Positions 22,693-34,793 of a stretch of 64,000 bases of DNA are shown in pieces. How positions within the stretch are numbered: the first letter of the stretch is position 1; every line of letters begins with the position of its first letter. Source of the stretch: Anthostomella pinea (taxonomy: Eukaryota > Ascomycota > Sordariomycetes > Xylariales > Xylariaceae); NCBI GenBank assembly GCA_963556695.1, contig CAUWAG010000003.1:4402001-4466000 (forward strand). Reading direction: 5' to 3'. The position numbers were made by a program, and so were the translations under genes. Under the pieces are notes generated by a model, which was not told the origin of the DNA, did not search any database, and was given only the letters and a program-made list of their open reading frames with translations.

Positions 22693-22739
22693 GTACATCA
22701 AACGAAACATATCGACACAGGCATCTAGTCATCCATTCT

Positions 22740-25700
22740 GTGAATACAGCAGGGGGACAAAAGAGTGCAGGCCCTACAGAGTTAGTCATCAACCTGGCTG
22801 ACTATAAAGGAGAACAAGCAGACATCATTCTGATGCAAGAGCCCTGGGTTGGCATACCACCAGGCAGGAGAATGGGAGTAAAGACACACCCCAATTACGA
22901 TATATTCTCCCCAGTGGATTCCTGGGACAGCGACAGTACACGGCCCAGATCTCTCATCTATGTGAGAAAATACCTTCAAGCGGATCAACTTCGGCCCTAT
23001 GCTACACGAGACATCACCTGGGTCAAGGTACAAGGCATTACATTTGCCAGTGTCTACCGGCCATGTGACAACCCACAGGAAGTGGATGACATTCTGGAAG
23101 TATGGACTCCACCTTTTGGCTGCGTTATAGCTGGAGATTTCAATGCTAGCGACACATCCTGGGACTCAAGCAATCCAGGATATCATGGTGGTGCTATACT
23201 TGCACAAACTATGGCAGACCACGGACTGGATCTGATTTCTGAACCAGATGTCCCGACACATGATGACGGAAATGTACTAGATCTGGTGTTCTCTGATGTC
23301 CCCATGGCTGAAGCCTCAGTTAATGATGCACTTCAGTGCACCTCAGATCATGAGACATTACGAATAGTCATTCCAATCCAGGGAGATCTGGACCGAGTAC
23401 CCAAGGCCAATCATTGGATAGTACCGGACGATAAACTACAGGAGCTGGCAGATAATGTCCAAACCAGGATTCATGAACTCCCCCGGCTGGGTGTATCCCC
23501 TGGCCAGGTGGACACCTTTACACAAAGCCTGATCAACATGATCCAAGGCTGTATCAGGACAGTGGGCAAGAGGCCCCGTCAATCTAGGCCCACTGCTTGG
23601 TGGAATGATGACTGCAAAGCAGCTGTTCAGACATACAGGGCCCTTTCCAAACAGACTACAAGCCAAGAAGGACGGAATTCAGCCCGACGGGAATTTTGCG
23701 GCGTGGTTCGGAAAGCTAGGAGAGAGTACTGGCAGACTCTAATCAATTCAGCAACTGAGCCAAAGGACCTATACAGAATCGTCTCTTGGCACAAGTTATC
23801 AGCAGGATTGCGTTCCCCTCCAATCATCATAGGAGACCAAATATTCGAGTCACAAGAGAGCAAGGCAAATGCATTACGCTCAGCCATGCTTGAACGAAGT
23901 ACCTCAGACAACGATATCATCGACCCCTGGTCCGCTCAGATCATACAACCCAAGCCACACATCCCCCTTGAATACCACGTCGGACTGGAAGAGGCTGAAG
24001 GGTGCACTTTAGGAACCAAGAGCAACTCCCCGGGAGTAGATACCCTCACAGTACGGATTCTGAAAGCTTGCTGGCCAGTCATTGGTGAACATATCAGAGC
24101 CCTTTTCCAGACCTGCCTACTGATTGGACACCACCCTAAACCATTCAAAGTAGCTGAGGTGGTGATGATCCCAAAACTAGGAAAGAAAGACTACTCCAAT
24201 CCCAGGGCCTACAGACCAATATCGCTACTGTCATGTCTTGGCAAGGGCCTAGAACGACTCATTGCGAAAAGAATTACCTGGTTTGTTGTCAAACTTGGAA
24301 TTCTAGCCCCACAACATTTTGGAGCTCTACCAAAGCGCTCTGCCACTGACCTGGTAGCTGCACTCATACACAATATTGAGCAGGCCCTTGACCAAGGCCT
24401 CGTTGCAACGGTAATCACATCAGATGTGAAAGGGGCCTTTGATGCTGCCCTAATGGGACGGCTGGTGGTTCGCATGAGAGAACAGGGCTGGCCAGGCTTT
24501 CTCATAAGATGGGTCCAGTCGTTCATGTCCGAGCGGTCCGCAAGAGTTCGGTTTGAAGGTACTGTGACCGATATAAAAGCTCTCACTTGTGGGCTCCCAC
24601 AAGGCTCACCAGTCTCTCCAATCCTCTACATGCTGTATACAGAGCCAATCTGTGCCCGACTTGGCATGAAAAGAAGACGCTTTGGATATGCAGATGACCT
24701 AGCAACACTCTGCATTGGAAAGAACCTTAAAGAAACAGCTACAGAGGCTTCTAAAAACCTTCATTTATTCAACTAATGGGGACATAACAATGCTATTGAA
24801 TTTAATCCCGATAAAACCAAGATCATGCACTTCTCACGGAAAAAGAACTCAGATAATCCCCCAGTTTGCCACGGAACAATGAACAAAACAGCTAAGCATT
24901 CCATGCAATGGCTAAGTGTCCTTCTGGATAGGAAACTAAACTTCAAAGACCATGTTTCTCACTGGGCCAAGAAAGCTAGTAGGGTAGCAAATCACCTTTG
25001 AGGACTATGCAACACAGTCAAAGGACTTCCAGTAAAGTCAACCAAGAGGGCTGTGAAAGCTTGTGTTATTCCTATTCTCACACATGGCCTGGAGGCCTGG
25101 TACCCAGGAATCAAGAAAGCTGGGAGCTTAGGTGAGACATCAGCATGTCGCATTAAGGGGCTTCTTGGAACAATAGATGCCGTATTACAAACGGCGATCA
25201 GGGCTATCTTGCCAGTCTGGAAAACACACCCTGGACATATCTTACACTTTGAATCGCAGATTCCCCCAGTAGGAGTTCTTGCAGAGTCAATAAGACAATG
25301 TCACGGCCTCCGACTAGGACGAATAGATCAGAGACACCCTCTGGTTGGCAGGCTCCAAATACAAGCTCGCAAGGATCCAACAAGGCTACAAAGGAGCTTC
25401 CAGCTAGTCCCTGACTTCTAGAGACCAATACTTACCAGGCCATCATGGAAGAAGTGCCCAATCCGCAAAGACAAAGACAAAGAAACAGAGCTCTTCAAGC
25501 AATGGTTACAAGAGAGAAACGTGAACACTGACCTTGTCATCTACTCAGATGGATCACAGTTGGATGACCAAGGCACAATCCGCACTGGATGGGGTTATAC
25601 CATCAGGAAAGGCGGCACTACACAAGAAGTATACCGGGGAAGGGGCAGACTTCTACAAGCAGAAGTAGTAGATGCTGAAGTCCATGGTGCTCTCCAAGGT

Positions 25701-26378
25701 CTTGCAGCAGCCAGGGCAATTGGACACGGAAAACAGCTATATGTCTGCCTGGACAACACGTCAGTGGTAGATGGGCTCAATGGGACTCCACCCGAGACAT
25801 CACAAAACATTTTTCTACGATTTCAAGAACTTACCACAGCACACACTCCTGGAGTGACCGTCAAATGGATTCCTGGACACAGAGATATTGATGGCAACGA
25901 AGCTGCCAACACACTAGCAAAAGAGGATGCCATGCTGGAAACAGACACAATAAATCTTCCTATAATCTCTTAGGTCAAGAGAGATCTCAAAAGACAGGGC
26001 AAGAAAGAGTTCAACCAATGGTGGAAAGACCAATCAGAATCTAGGTATCAAGAAGTATATTCACATGCAGTAACTGAAAGAGACCTTATATCTTTTAAGA
26101 GGAGTACTTTACACAGACTTCTAGCGGCCAGATCTGGACATGGCGACTTTGCCAGATACCATGAACGCTTTGGGCACACAGACTCAAATGATCACTGCAG
26201 CTGTGGTGAGAAGAAAACACCACAACACATTTTCTTTTGTAAGAGGCTGGGGAAAAATCGGCTACTGCCTAGGCATTCGCCTAGGACAGCCTGTTTACAA
26301 TACTTAGGGGAGAGGAGCACAGAATGGGCAAAATTCGTGGAGAAGAGCAAGTTCTTTTCAACAATCTGTCTCCGATAG
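22740..26378 (+). pseudogene. LINE ORF2: endonuclease, reverse transcriptase, RNase H; internal stops
   Basis: One continuous frame with stops at 24774 (TAA), 24999 (TGA), 25419 (TAG) and 25971 (TAG), and a last TAG at 26376. The exonuclease-endonuclease-phosphatase domain (residues about 1-220) shows LMQEPWVG, AGDFNASDTSWDS and the SDHETLRI terminal motif. The reverse transcriptase shows YRPISLLSCLGKGLERLIA, SDVKGAFDAAL, GLPQGSPVSPILYMLY and the catalytic FGYADDLATL. RNase H (25521-25973) shows IYSDGSQLDDQG, the Glu in AEVHGALQ and GHRDIDGNEAAN. A CxC...H...C tail (CSCGEKKTPQHIFFC) follows. Every stop can be read as CAA, CGA or CAG changed by C to T. Confidence 0.88.
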
Positions 26379-27977
26379 ATAGCTGTTCTTGAAGGACCAG
26401 ATGGATGACCCCAAGGTCATACCGCCGCAACAACGGGGATGGGCCCGTGAGCGGGACTGACTGTACTTATTATCTTGAGACCTCCACAACCCTGCGATGC
26501 AGAGGCTCTGGGAGGCGTGGTTTGCACTACTGAGGAGCTACCCCCACGTTAAATACAAAACAAACAAAACAATTTTAACAAATTGCAACTTTGTCAAGGT
26601 ACCCTTAGCCCATCATACCTAGGCGAGACACAGCTGATTGCTGCTGTGGAATGCGCCTGTCGTAGTATCAAAGAACTCAACTACGCCTTATTCACTCCTT
26701 CATACACGTTTGAAGCTCTTGCTTTAAACCTCTTACAATCACTCCAGTCCTCTGAAGACTCAGCTAACAGCGCCCAGCGTACAGCTAATCAGTACTTTAC
26801 TGACCGCAAGTTTCATCAGCAGAAAGACAAGCAATATAATAAATGAAATAGCAATGTTACCAGACGTTGTTATATCTGTAGTGACTCTGACTGTCGATCA
26901 TGGAAGCATTCTTTATGAAAACAGCAGAAATCAAAAGAGAAATGGCAATATAATCAACAATTCCGTGGACGACCGACCACAGGCCCTACCTACATTCACT
27001 TCCTGGCCGATTACAAGCCAGATCTTAACTCCAACACTGATGACACGCATGATCAACACGTCATGGATTCTGGAAGCGACAGCAGCAACGATACTGTGCA
27101 GTACCTTACAGCCACCTTACTCAGTGACCGAGCATTCTAATATTCAATTACTGCCACGGACAACTTTAAGGTTGGATTTGAGTCTGACAGCTTTATACTG
27201 GACAGATACGCCAGTTCTACATTCCAGGGAATTATGCCTGATTCTAGCGTTACTTCTATTTCAACAGCCGGCAAGGGTCAGTTTCTAGCCCTATAGCGGG
27301 AACTACCTTCAGTTTCACTCGATAAATCACGCATTGAAGAAGCTACAGTTCGATTTAATGGAGGAAAACCTCTAGATTCTCTCGGCACAATCTATGTTGA
27401 CACCCCCATTTGAGATGTGATGTTCCACGTCGTTGATACCCAGACTCCCTTCCTTCTCTGTCTGAAAGACTTTGATAACCTTGGCATAATGTTTGACAAT
27501 ATTGCAAATAGGATGATCCGACTGCGAGATGGCAAGTCCATCCTAATCACCCGCAAATGGGACCACCCCTGGTTCTTCCCCTCAGCAATGAAAACCGCAT
27601 CAACCGGTATTTCCCTGACAAAAGCTGAGTTACAATGTGTTTATAACCAATTTAGACACCCCTCTATCAGCAAGCTTTACAAGCTTCTGGAGAAATCTGG
27701 CAATGAAGCTGATCAAGATGTTATTGCAATGATCAACAAGTTTTGCCATCACTGCCAGATCAAAGGCCCGTCACCACAGCGGTTCAAGTTTTCCATCAAG
27801 AAGGATGTTGATTTTAACTACAAAGTCATTATTGACGTTATGTACTTGGACACCAAACCTGTCCTTCACTGTGTTGACGCCGCTACAGCGTTCCAGGCAG
27901 TCCAATTCCTCCCCAACCTGTCTGCCAAGGAAACCTAGGAAGCACTGAAACAATGTTAGATTGATACCTATCTTGGC

Positions 27978-28128
27978 TGTTAAATGGGAGCCGGAGATAG
28001 ACACCGGAAGATCTCCAATGAGACAGAGACGCACAGGGCATCTGACCCACCAAGAAGACAGATGATCAATCTCTGTACGTAGAGAAGAACACAATCAACA
28101 AAATCAATCAACATCCGTGTATTCAACA
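27978..28128 (+). repeat. Copia element 2 LTR (5' LTR)
   Basis: TGTTAAATGGGAGCCGG at the start and ATTCAACA at the end. It is clearly related to the 183-bp LTRs at 57615 and 62958 over its first ~110 bases but diverges in the 3' third. A short conserved block just after it (ATTAAG...AGTCTCATT, also found after the LTR at 57797) is the likely primer-binding site. Confidence 0.8.
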
Positions 28129-28204
28129 ATTAAGAAAGAGTCTCATTGAATCTACGCAACCGGCATCCATATTTCGAATACACGTATCATACAACCGTTT
28201 CAAG

Positions 28205-29267
28205 ATGAATATCACAATTCCAACCCAGAATGCAACTGCGTACTATCAGTCTCAAAAGGACTTTGTCAGCTAGTGACTTCAATTTCAGAAAAGGACTGAA
28301 GCACTCAGCATCTGGCAACATATCGAGCCAGGAGTAACTACTCCATGACCAACAGCACCAACGTCTCCGGATATCCTATCAGAAGAGTATTCAAAGAAGT
28401 CTACCAGAACTGCTCAAACAGCAGTGGAAGAGGGACGAGTCCTCGTTTCACACCTTACAACAGAAGGAGCAGCTGACTTCAAGATGAATATCGCCCTATT
28501 TGAGCACAAAGACAAAATCTATCAGCAAACCAAGACCTCCATATCCGAACTTACCAAGTGGACTATCGAAACCGTCGATCCTACCATACAGGAGACCAAA
28601 CTACTTCCTGAACAAAACCTCTGCTTAGTGGTACAAAGAGCTCGCAACTAAAGGAGCCATCTACAGTGAGAACATCATGCACCAGGCCCAAGTCGACTAC
28701 CGTGCCATTATATCAACGGTTAACAAGGGGGTAAAGAAGAAGAAAGAGAAGGATTTTGTTAGCTGGATAGAAGAGTGGGAGTTGGTTATAGCCAGGGCTA
28801 TAAAAGCCAGGATTCCTGAGGCTCTATCTCCAGCAACCTGGTTTAACGACTTTATAGTCGCTGTTGCCTTGATGAACTCCAATTGGTCTTCTCAAGCCAG
28901 GGCAAACAAGAAGGAAGGAGTGCTTAAAGGCAGTATTTCGTATTCTCAGATAGCCTCTGACGTCCACAATGACTAAAAAACAACGCACGCCATTACCAAT
29001 CCTTTAAAGAGATGGAAAGCGGTTTCCTAGCCCTTCATGGAGAACAGCCTGACGATACAAGAGATTCAATTGGAGACAAGGGAGAAAAGGAGCATCCTCA
29101 AGAACGATCAGACACAAGAGGCAGAGGACCTGGTAAAGGAAACAACAACCAAAGACAGCAAGGGTGTCACAATACGCAAAGTAAGGAAAGGACGTAATAG
29201 CCCTGCTTATACTATCTACGCAGAAGAATCTTTCAGTGGGAAAGAAAAAGGAAAAGGTCGAGGGCAC
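28205..29267 (+). pseudogene. Copia element 2 gag remnant
   Basis: Starts with ATGAATATCACAATTCC about 80 nt after the LTR. It continues with several stops through VSHLTTEGAADFKMNIALF, DFVSWIEEWELVIARAIKARIPE and a basic region (RGRGPGKGNNNQRQQ). The segment WIEEWELVIARAIKARIPEA is the counterpart of WISQWETAVAYAIKKGVPEA in the copia element at 57.6 kb, so the two belong to related families. No protease, integrase or polymerase follows, so the element is truncated. Confidence 0.72.
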
Positions 29268-29429
29268 CAGCTAATCTGGTGGCCAAGAAGACCTTTCTTT
29301 CTGACCCACAGATTACATAATCAACAAGTTGTGTGGTGGGGCACGGCAACTGACCCACTAACCACTCTGATGGGCGTCAGGACCGTCACACCACCCTGGC
29401 ATGGTGCAGTATGGTATTTAACTGTAGAT

Positions 29430-29733
29430 TAGCCCTGCCAAGCATACTTGAGAATGACAACAACATTTGCAGCGACTGCTCACACCCCCAAGGCTTGTGA
29501 CCCTTCTAGAAATCTCACAAAACTAGATAAAGTGCTTTATATAGCAGAATTCCTTAAAAGCAATGCCTTAAAATGGTTTAAACTAACTATAAGGAACTAT
29601 TTTAATAAGAATAAAGATAAAAGAGAGAACAAAACTAATAATGTCTTTTAAAGCTATCGCTATTTTAAAAGAAAACTTAAAGCAATATTTAAAAACCTTA
29701 ACAAAACTAGGTTAACAAAACGACGACTTATAA
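29430..29733 (+). pseudogene. Short retrotransposon gag fragment, AT-rich
   Basis: The frame from 29448 reads LDKVLYIAEFLKSNALKWFK, then YRYFKRKLKAIFKNLNKTRL after a stop at 29649-29651. This is the alpha-helical retrotransposon-gag pattern of Ty3/gypsy elements. Its Asn/Lys-rich composition suggests strong C-to-T/G-to-A drift. Boundaries are unclear; it ends at an inverted LTR. Confidence 0.5.
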
Positions 29734-29882
29734 TGTTGAATACACGGATGTTGATTGATTCTATTGATTGTTCTGCTCTGCGTGCAGAGATTGATCATCT
29801 GTCTTCTTGGTGGGTCAGATGCCCTGTGCGTCTCTGCCCCACTGGAGATCTTCCGGTGTCTATCTCCGGCTCCCATTCAACA
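29734..29882 (-). repeat. Inverted solo LTR of the copia 2/3 family
   Basis: The reverse complement begins TGTTGAATGGGAGCCGGAGA and ends GTGTATTCAACA, closely matching the LTR at 27978-28128. It lies in opposite orientation and I see no matching 5-bp duplication on its two sides. Confidence 0.78.
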
Positions 29883-30370
29883 GATTTCTTTCCGAGAGCG
29901 GCGCTCGGGCTGGATATCGCCCCTGATCTGAAAGAGGCGCCAGGAACTCGTGAAGCTTGCAGCAAATGGGCGGGTCGCAAGTCAGTAGAAGGCCATGCGG
30001 GTACCCTTACTGAGGCCAATGAGATACTACGAGTCGTTGATGCTGCTGCAAGAGCTGCTGTGTTTGAGTCTGGTCATATAGTGGCAAGAGCTCTGCAGGG
30101 ACTGTTGTTGTTGATGGCGTAGCTGATGTAGAAAATGTACAGTTGGGATAATTCATCGTCCTCCCGTCGCAAGGATATCGGGTACTCACAGTACAACGAC
30201 TCGAGGAAGGTGCGGTGGTGCTGGAATTGCCGGGCAAGGCAGTCACCATCCACCATCCGCCACATCCCGTCTCTCATCGCACACCTCCACAGCCAACACA
30301 TCCCCACCTACCATTTAGCTGCTTCACCAGAACAAATTTCTTCTTCCAACCACGGCGTCCTGAATCCTAG
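29883..30370. other. Unassigned stretch between the solo LTR and BTB gene A
   Basis: An open plus-strand phrase (29884-30122, including KWAGRKSVEGHAGTLTEANE) has protein-like composition but no family I recognise. The rest, 30130-30370, is the probable leader of BTB gene A. Confidence 0.3.
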
Positions 30371-30670
30371 ATGCACTCTTCCGAGATGGCCGACAAGGAG
30401 GAGAAGCCCAATATCTACTCGAACTGCGACGAACGGTAGTTCATCACCTGGCGGTCGACCCTTCTGCAGGCTCTCACTGACACGCGCCAGTCTCCTCATC
30501 TCGGGCATCCTCTCCGATGTCAAGGTGATATGCGGCGACAAAACGTGGAATCTCCACAAGACAATCATCTGCATTCGCTGCCCCTACTTCGAGAAGCCTT
30601 TATGGGCAATTATGATGTGAGTGACTCTTATCACTGGACCTTGTAGCCGTTTGAATCGTCCCTCTGACCA

Positions 30671-30675
30671 GAAGT
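30671..30675. repeat. Target-site duplication of the gypsy element, left copy
   Basis: AGAAG directly before the left LTR, repeated at 36315-36319 directly after the right LTR. Confidence 0.85.
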
Positions 30676-30834
30676 GTGACAATCAGGCCTGCAGCTGCGC
30701 TGGTCAGGGCTGATGGGATGAAATATCTAGATTCAATAATATCTAAGAAAGAAGAGACAAGGTAAGAAAAAGAAAGGGAAAGATAGGATATATATATACA
30801 AAGATATATGGAGGTATTACGTAATACCGTAACA
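30676..30834 (-). repeat. Gypsy element LTR, left copy (3' LTR of a minus-strand element)
   Basis: 159 bp starting TGTGACAATCAGG and ending ACCGTAACA. Against the right copy it shows about six substitutions, all transitions with A/T in this copy, and one single-base gap. Confidence 0.9.
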
Positions 30835-30839
30835 TCACC

Positions 30840-33800
30840 CTCCTTCTTCCTTAAGGCAGGGCCTTGTCATGCTCTAGGCCGAGCTTTTCTCCCTTTCTTT
30901 TTCTTGCCCGTTGAACCTGTGTACGCCCGACGTTGTCTTCTCTTATGTTGTCACCCTTGCTATATTTGTGTACAAATTTCTTGAACGCGTCTGTCAGTGT
31001 GAGATTCTCGCGAGGTTCTCAAGTTGGCTCGATATATTCTGTCCATTTTATCAAGACTTTCCGTTTGTTTCCAAATTTCTGGGCGCTGAGGATTCTCTTG
31101 ACTGATCATAAGGGGTCAAGGCCGTCAAGAAGTGGAGGTGGTTGTGTGTCATTGACCTTTTGAGATAGGAAGGGATCCTCTGTAGCACGTCGTAATAAGT
31201 CAACAAAGAAACATTTCTTAATATTGCCCGGGACGTTTAGTTCATAGACATCAGGAGATATCATTTTGGTGATCTCATATTTGGCGTGTGTCCAGGCGAG
31301 CTTCTTCTTCAATTGTGGAGTCGAGACATTTTTGAGGTTAAACCATACTTTGTCGCCCGTCCGGAATCTTTCTGCTGGGCGTCGGCCTTGGTTGGCATGG
31401 TGCTCTATTATCTGCTGCGCTGTGGCCATTACAGCCTGAGCCATCTCTTGGGCCTCATGAAGGCGCGTGACAAACTCTTCTGCTTTTGCTTTGGGGTCTT
31501 TTGATGTCTTAGAGCGGCGAAAAGGTTGTTATTAGATGGTGTCGGCGTGATAACCATGCAGCACAAAGAAGGGGCTGAAACCCGTCTTTGCGTTGGGTCT
31601 GTTGTTGATGGCAAGTTGTGCTGTGGGTAGGAGTTTGGGGCCAGTCGTCTTGTGCGTAGGCCACAAAAGCGCGGAGATAAGCAAGAACTTCTTGATTCAT
31701 GCGTTCTGTCTGACCGTCTGTCTGAGGATGATAGGCTGTTGAAAGGCGTTGCTCGACCCAAATCAGCTGGCAGAATGTAGTCCAGAACCTCCCTACCCAG
31801 TTGCTCCCTCTGTCCGACGTGATGAAGTTTGGAAAGTCATGAAAGCGGAAGTGGTTTCAGACGAATTTCTTGGCGCAGGCTTCGGCTTCCATAGAGTCTT
31901 GTGGTTCGAGCGTAACTATACCTAACGCTCTATCGACCATTACCATCATGTTGCGTGGGGCGTTCCCCTCTCCTAGTAGCTCTGTCATGAAATCGATAGA
32001 AAGTTCGCTAAAGAAGCAGTCTGGTATAGGCAACGGGCATAAAAGTCCTTGCTTCGTCTGGCACCAGACTTTAGACCTGTCGCAGACATTACAGTTCCTG
32101 TAGAAGCGTTGTACTGTCTTATATTGCTGAGGCCAGAAATAGTTTCGTTACAAGATCCATCTTGTGATGTTCCTTTCCGGGTGTCCTGTGATATGCGAGT
32201 CGTGCGTCTGTTGTACTAATGCCGTTCTGAGGGGCTCATGGTCAGGTATCCAGACTGATCCCCTATACAAGAGGACTCCCCGACCTTCGATCTCACAGTC
32301 AACGGCTTGTATGTCAATCCCTAGGCCGGGGGGTAATGCTCTGTCTCCTCTTGTAACACTAGCATAAATGTTGCAGTACGTCTGGTCAGACTTTATAGCC
32401 TCATCCCAAAGGTGTTGGAGCTCGGGGCTAGTAAAGATGTGCTGTCCTTGGGGTGGCGCGCTCAGCTTGTCTTGCATGATTAGAGTGTCTTTGGCGTGGG
32501 CTGTTGGGCTTATCCGTTATCCGGACCTTGTGTTCACTGGGGCCACAGTAATAGCGTGAATATCGGCGGCGTCATGAGAATGTTCGGTGCATGGTAGCAA
32601 CCAGGTTTCCTTGATCAGCTGGAACTCTCTATTCCTGAGACGTTCGTCATGTTTTCTGATACGGTCTTGGGGACGGCGGGACAGGGAATCTGGCTTCCTG
32701 GAGTCTTTTCCTGCTCTGAAAATAAACTAAAAATTGTACTAGGAGAGGATTTCTGACCACCGGACTTGGCGTTCTGTAAGTCTCTGGACTGTCATGAAAT
32801 GGCGCAGGTTCTTATGATCTGAAAGCACAGAGAACTTTGTTGCGACACTACGTAGTTCACTCTTGAAGTGGACTATGGCGGCAACAATAGAGAGCAGTTC
32901 CTTGTCGTATCTCGTAGTTCGCTTCTGCTGGTATTAGCTTGTAAGAGAAAAAGACAATCGGGTGAAGGCGTCCTTAGGTATCGGTCTGGGAGAGGGTAGC
33001 GCCGATAGCATACCCGGATGCGTCTGATTTGAGGATTGTCTCGAGATCAGGGTCGAATATCATAAGTAATGAGGCGCTAGTAAGGTGGTCCTAGAGTGTT
33101 CGGAATGCCTTCTTCTCATCTTTTCCCCAGATAAATGGTGCGCCATGCCTAGTCAGGCGATTAAGAGGCGCGGCAATGGTGGCAAAGAGGGGAATGAACT
33201 CCCTATAGAAATTGACAAAACCAAGGAACGAGCGGACAGTGCTGGCGTTGTTTGGAGTTTCCCATTGCTTGATAGCTGCAACTTTGTCGGGATCAATACT
33301 AATGCCGTCACCTATTCGGATAATAAATCTGAGGTATTTGATTTCATGTACAGCAAAAGCACATTTCTCGATGTCAATTTGGAGGCCCGCCTTGCCCAGT
33401 CTCTGGATGACGACTTTGACCTTATCCATGTGGTCCTTGTATGTCCTGTCGCTATAGATGATTACGTCGTCTATGTAAGCCGATGCGTAGATGTCAAGCA
33501 GGTCCTGAAGTGTAGAGTTGATGTAACGCTGGAAGGTTGCCAGTGCGCCGCAGAGGCCAAAAGGGGTGACCAGCCATTCGAATTGACCGTACCTCGTCCT
33601 TAATGCTGTCTTCCACTCGTCTCCTTCCCGTACTCTCAGTCTATGGAATGCTGCGCAAACGTCTACTTTGGTTACCCATTTTGCCTTGGTCAGCTGGCGG
33701 AGCGTTTCCCGTATCAGGGGCAAGGGGTACCGATCGGACTGCATTATGGCGTTTAGAGCTCTGTAGTCGACGCAAAAACGTAGACCACCCCCTGGTTTGC

Positions 33801-34683
33801 GTGCGAAGAGCACTGGGGCGCCTGCTGGCAACGCGCTTGCTCTGATCCATCCCTTGTCAAGGTAATCGGTTAGTGTCTTCTGCAATACCAGGAGTTCCTC
33901 TCTGGACATGTTATAAAGTGGTCTATAGGGAACCCATTTTGGTCGCCCTTGGTCGTCTATCTCGACATTGATAGCGTGATCCCATCCGGGTCTGTGAGGA
34001 GGTACCACTCCGTTGTCATTGTCCATGAAATATTGCGCCTCGTCCCGCAGGGCTTCTGGGAGTTGGTCCTTGAGCGAGCATAGCATAGGCTTGTCTTTCC
34101 TCTTGCTTAGTTTTTTTGATGCCTTGTTGATGTCTTTAATAATAATAGAGCCGATCGAAATGGGGCTTTTGTTGCTCTTTGCTCTTTTAATCTTAGTATT
34201 AAAGATTCTCGCTGTTACAAGGTGTGCGGTTTTGATTGACTTGGTCCTCTCAACGACATGTGGATTATCCATCCAACCGCTCTTGCAAACCTTTACACTG
34301 TTGCCTGGTGATCCGACACGTAGCTGGCGCTTCTTGGCTTTGTAGTGGACATCGTTGCGCTCGCACCATCCCTTGCCGAGGATGATATCGTAGTGGAGGC
34401 CCGGGATAATATACGTATAAACATGCTCCTGCCTGCCATTGATGTCGATAATAGCGTAGGTCATCTGGTCGATATTGCGGGAAGACTTGGAATTGGCCCT
34501 TCGAAACTTGGAGTCGTCGCCGTCTGCAGCGAACTGTAGCTCTCGCTGGCTGATTTTTGTGCGTGGGAGTTGTTTTCGGTTTATAAAGCTTTCGCTAAAT
34601 GCGGCATAGGGCAAGCATCCTGTGTCAAAAAGAGCAGAGGTATAGAATGTGTTGTCTATCAGCGTATCTATGAGAAATAGCAT
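30840..34683 (-). pseudogene. Gypsy pol (PR-RT-RNaseH-IN-chromodomain)
   Basis: The best open part is 34683-33091 (530 residues): the protease active site ALFDTGCLPYAAF; reverse transcriptase with GGGLRFCVDYRALN, KVDVCAAFHRLRV, TPFGLCGALATFQR and the catalytic YIDDVIIYSD. Past TAG 33091-33093 RNase H continues (SDASGYAIGATLSQ). Integrase follows in another frame (32477 down to about 31500): the zinc site THDSHITGH...CNVCDRSK, SIDFMTELLG, FITSDRGSNWVG and STAYHPQTDGQTERMNQEVL. The tail (31444-30840) has KVWFNLKNVS and a chromodomain, KVLIKWTEYIEPT then TGA where Trp is expected. Multiple frameshifts and stops. Confidence 0.85.
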
Positions 34684-34793
34684 GCTGTCTAACCTCTCCT
34701 CCGCTGCTTCTATCTGCTCCTGTGACGGTGGCTGGTACAGATTCTCTCCGAAAACATCCGTGTTTAGCCTTTGAGCTCGACTTTGCTCAGAGG

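Larger units (their letters stand above)
20969..26572 (+). mobile_element. Near full-length LINE (Tad-like clade, with RNase H)
   Basis: A 5.6-kb non-LTR element with a 5' UTR (20969-21114), ORF1, ORF2 and a 3' end finishing in an AAAC-rich tail (AAATACAAAACAAACAAAAC). It is bounded by a perfect 15-bp target-site duplication, so both ends are defined. ORF1 zinc knuckles, an APE-type endonuclease, reverse transcriptase and a C-terminal RNase H are all present in order, as in the Tad/CgT1/MGL group of filamentous fungi. Neither ORF has a frameshift, only stops, so it is a fairly recent but inactive copy. Confidence 0.9.
19121..27977 (+). mobile_element. Degenerate Ty1/copia retrotransposon 1, split by a LINE
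   Basis: Gag occupies 19596-20953 (best segment 20090-20914, with NEDLAPMTIAIFAKIWKEEN and CYSGRPYDILDDKIHYFLN), with frameshifts and stops. It continues after the LINE at 26588 (NKLQLCQGTLSPSYLGE), through a CCHC-like knuckle (CYICSDSDCRSW, near 26870), a protease-like region (27160-27290) and an integrase N-terminus (27417-27950). That last part has the His/Cys zinc site FRHPSISKLYKLLEKSGNEA...FCHHCQIKG and the first catalytic-Asp strand IDVMYLD. Stops include TAG where Trp is expected. The element ends at 27977 where another LTR begins, so reverse transcriptase and RNase H are absent. Clearly dead. Confidence 0.82.

Noticed and set aside
27978..29882. A complete copia element bounded by LTRs 27978-28128 and 29734-29882
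   Set aside because: The second LTR is in the opposite orientation, the flanks show no shared duplication and a different gag fragment lies between, so they are not a pair.
29733..30122. 129-residue plus-strand frame
   Set aside because: Its first third is translated from the inverted LTR, so it is not a natural gene as a whole.
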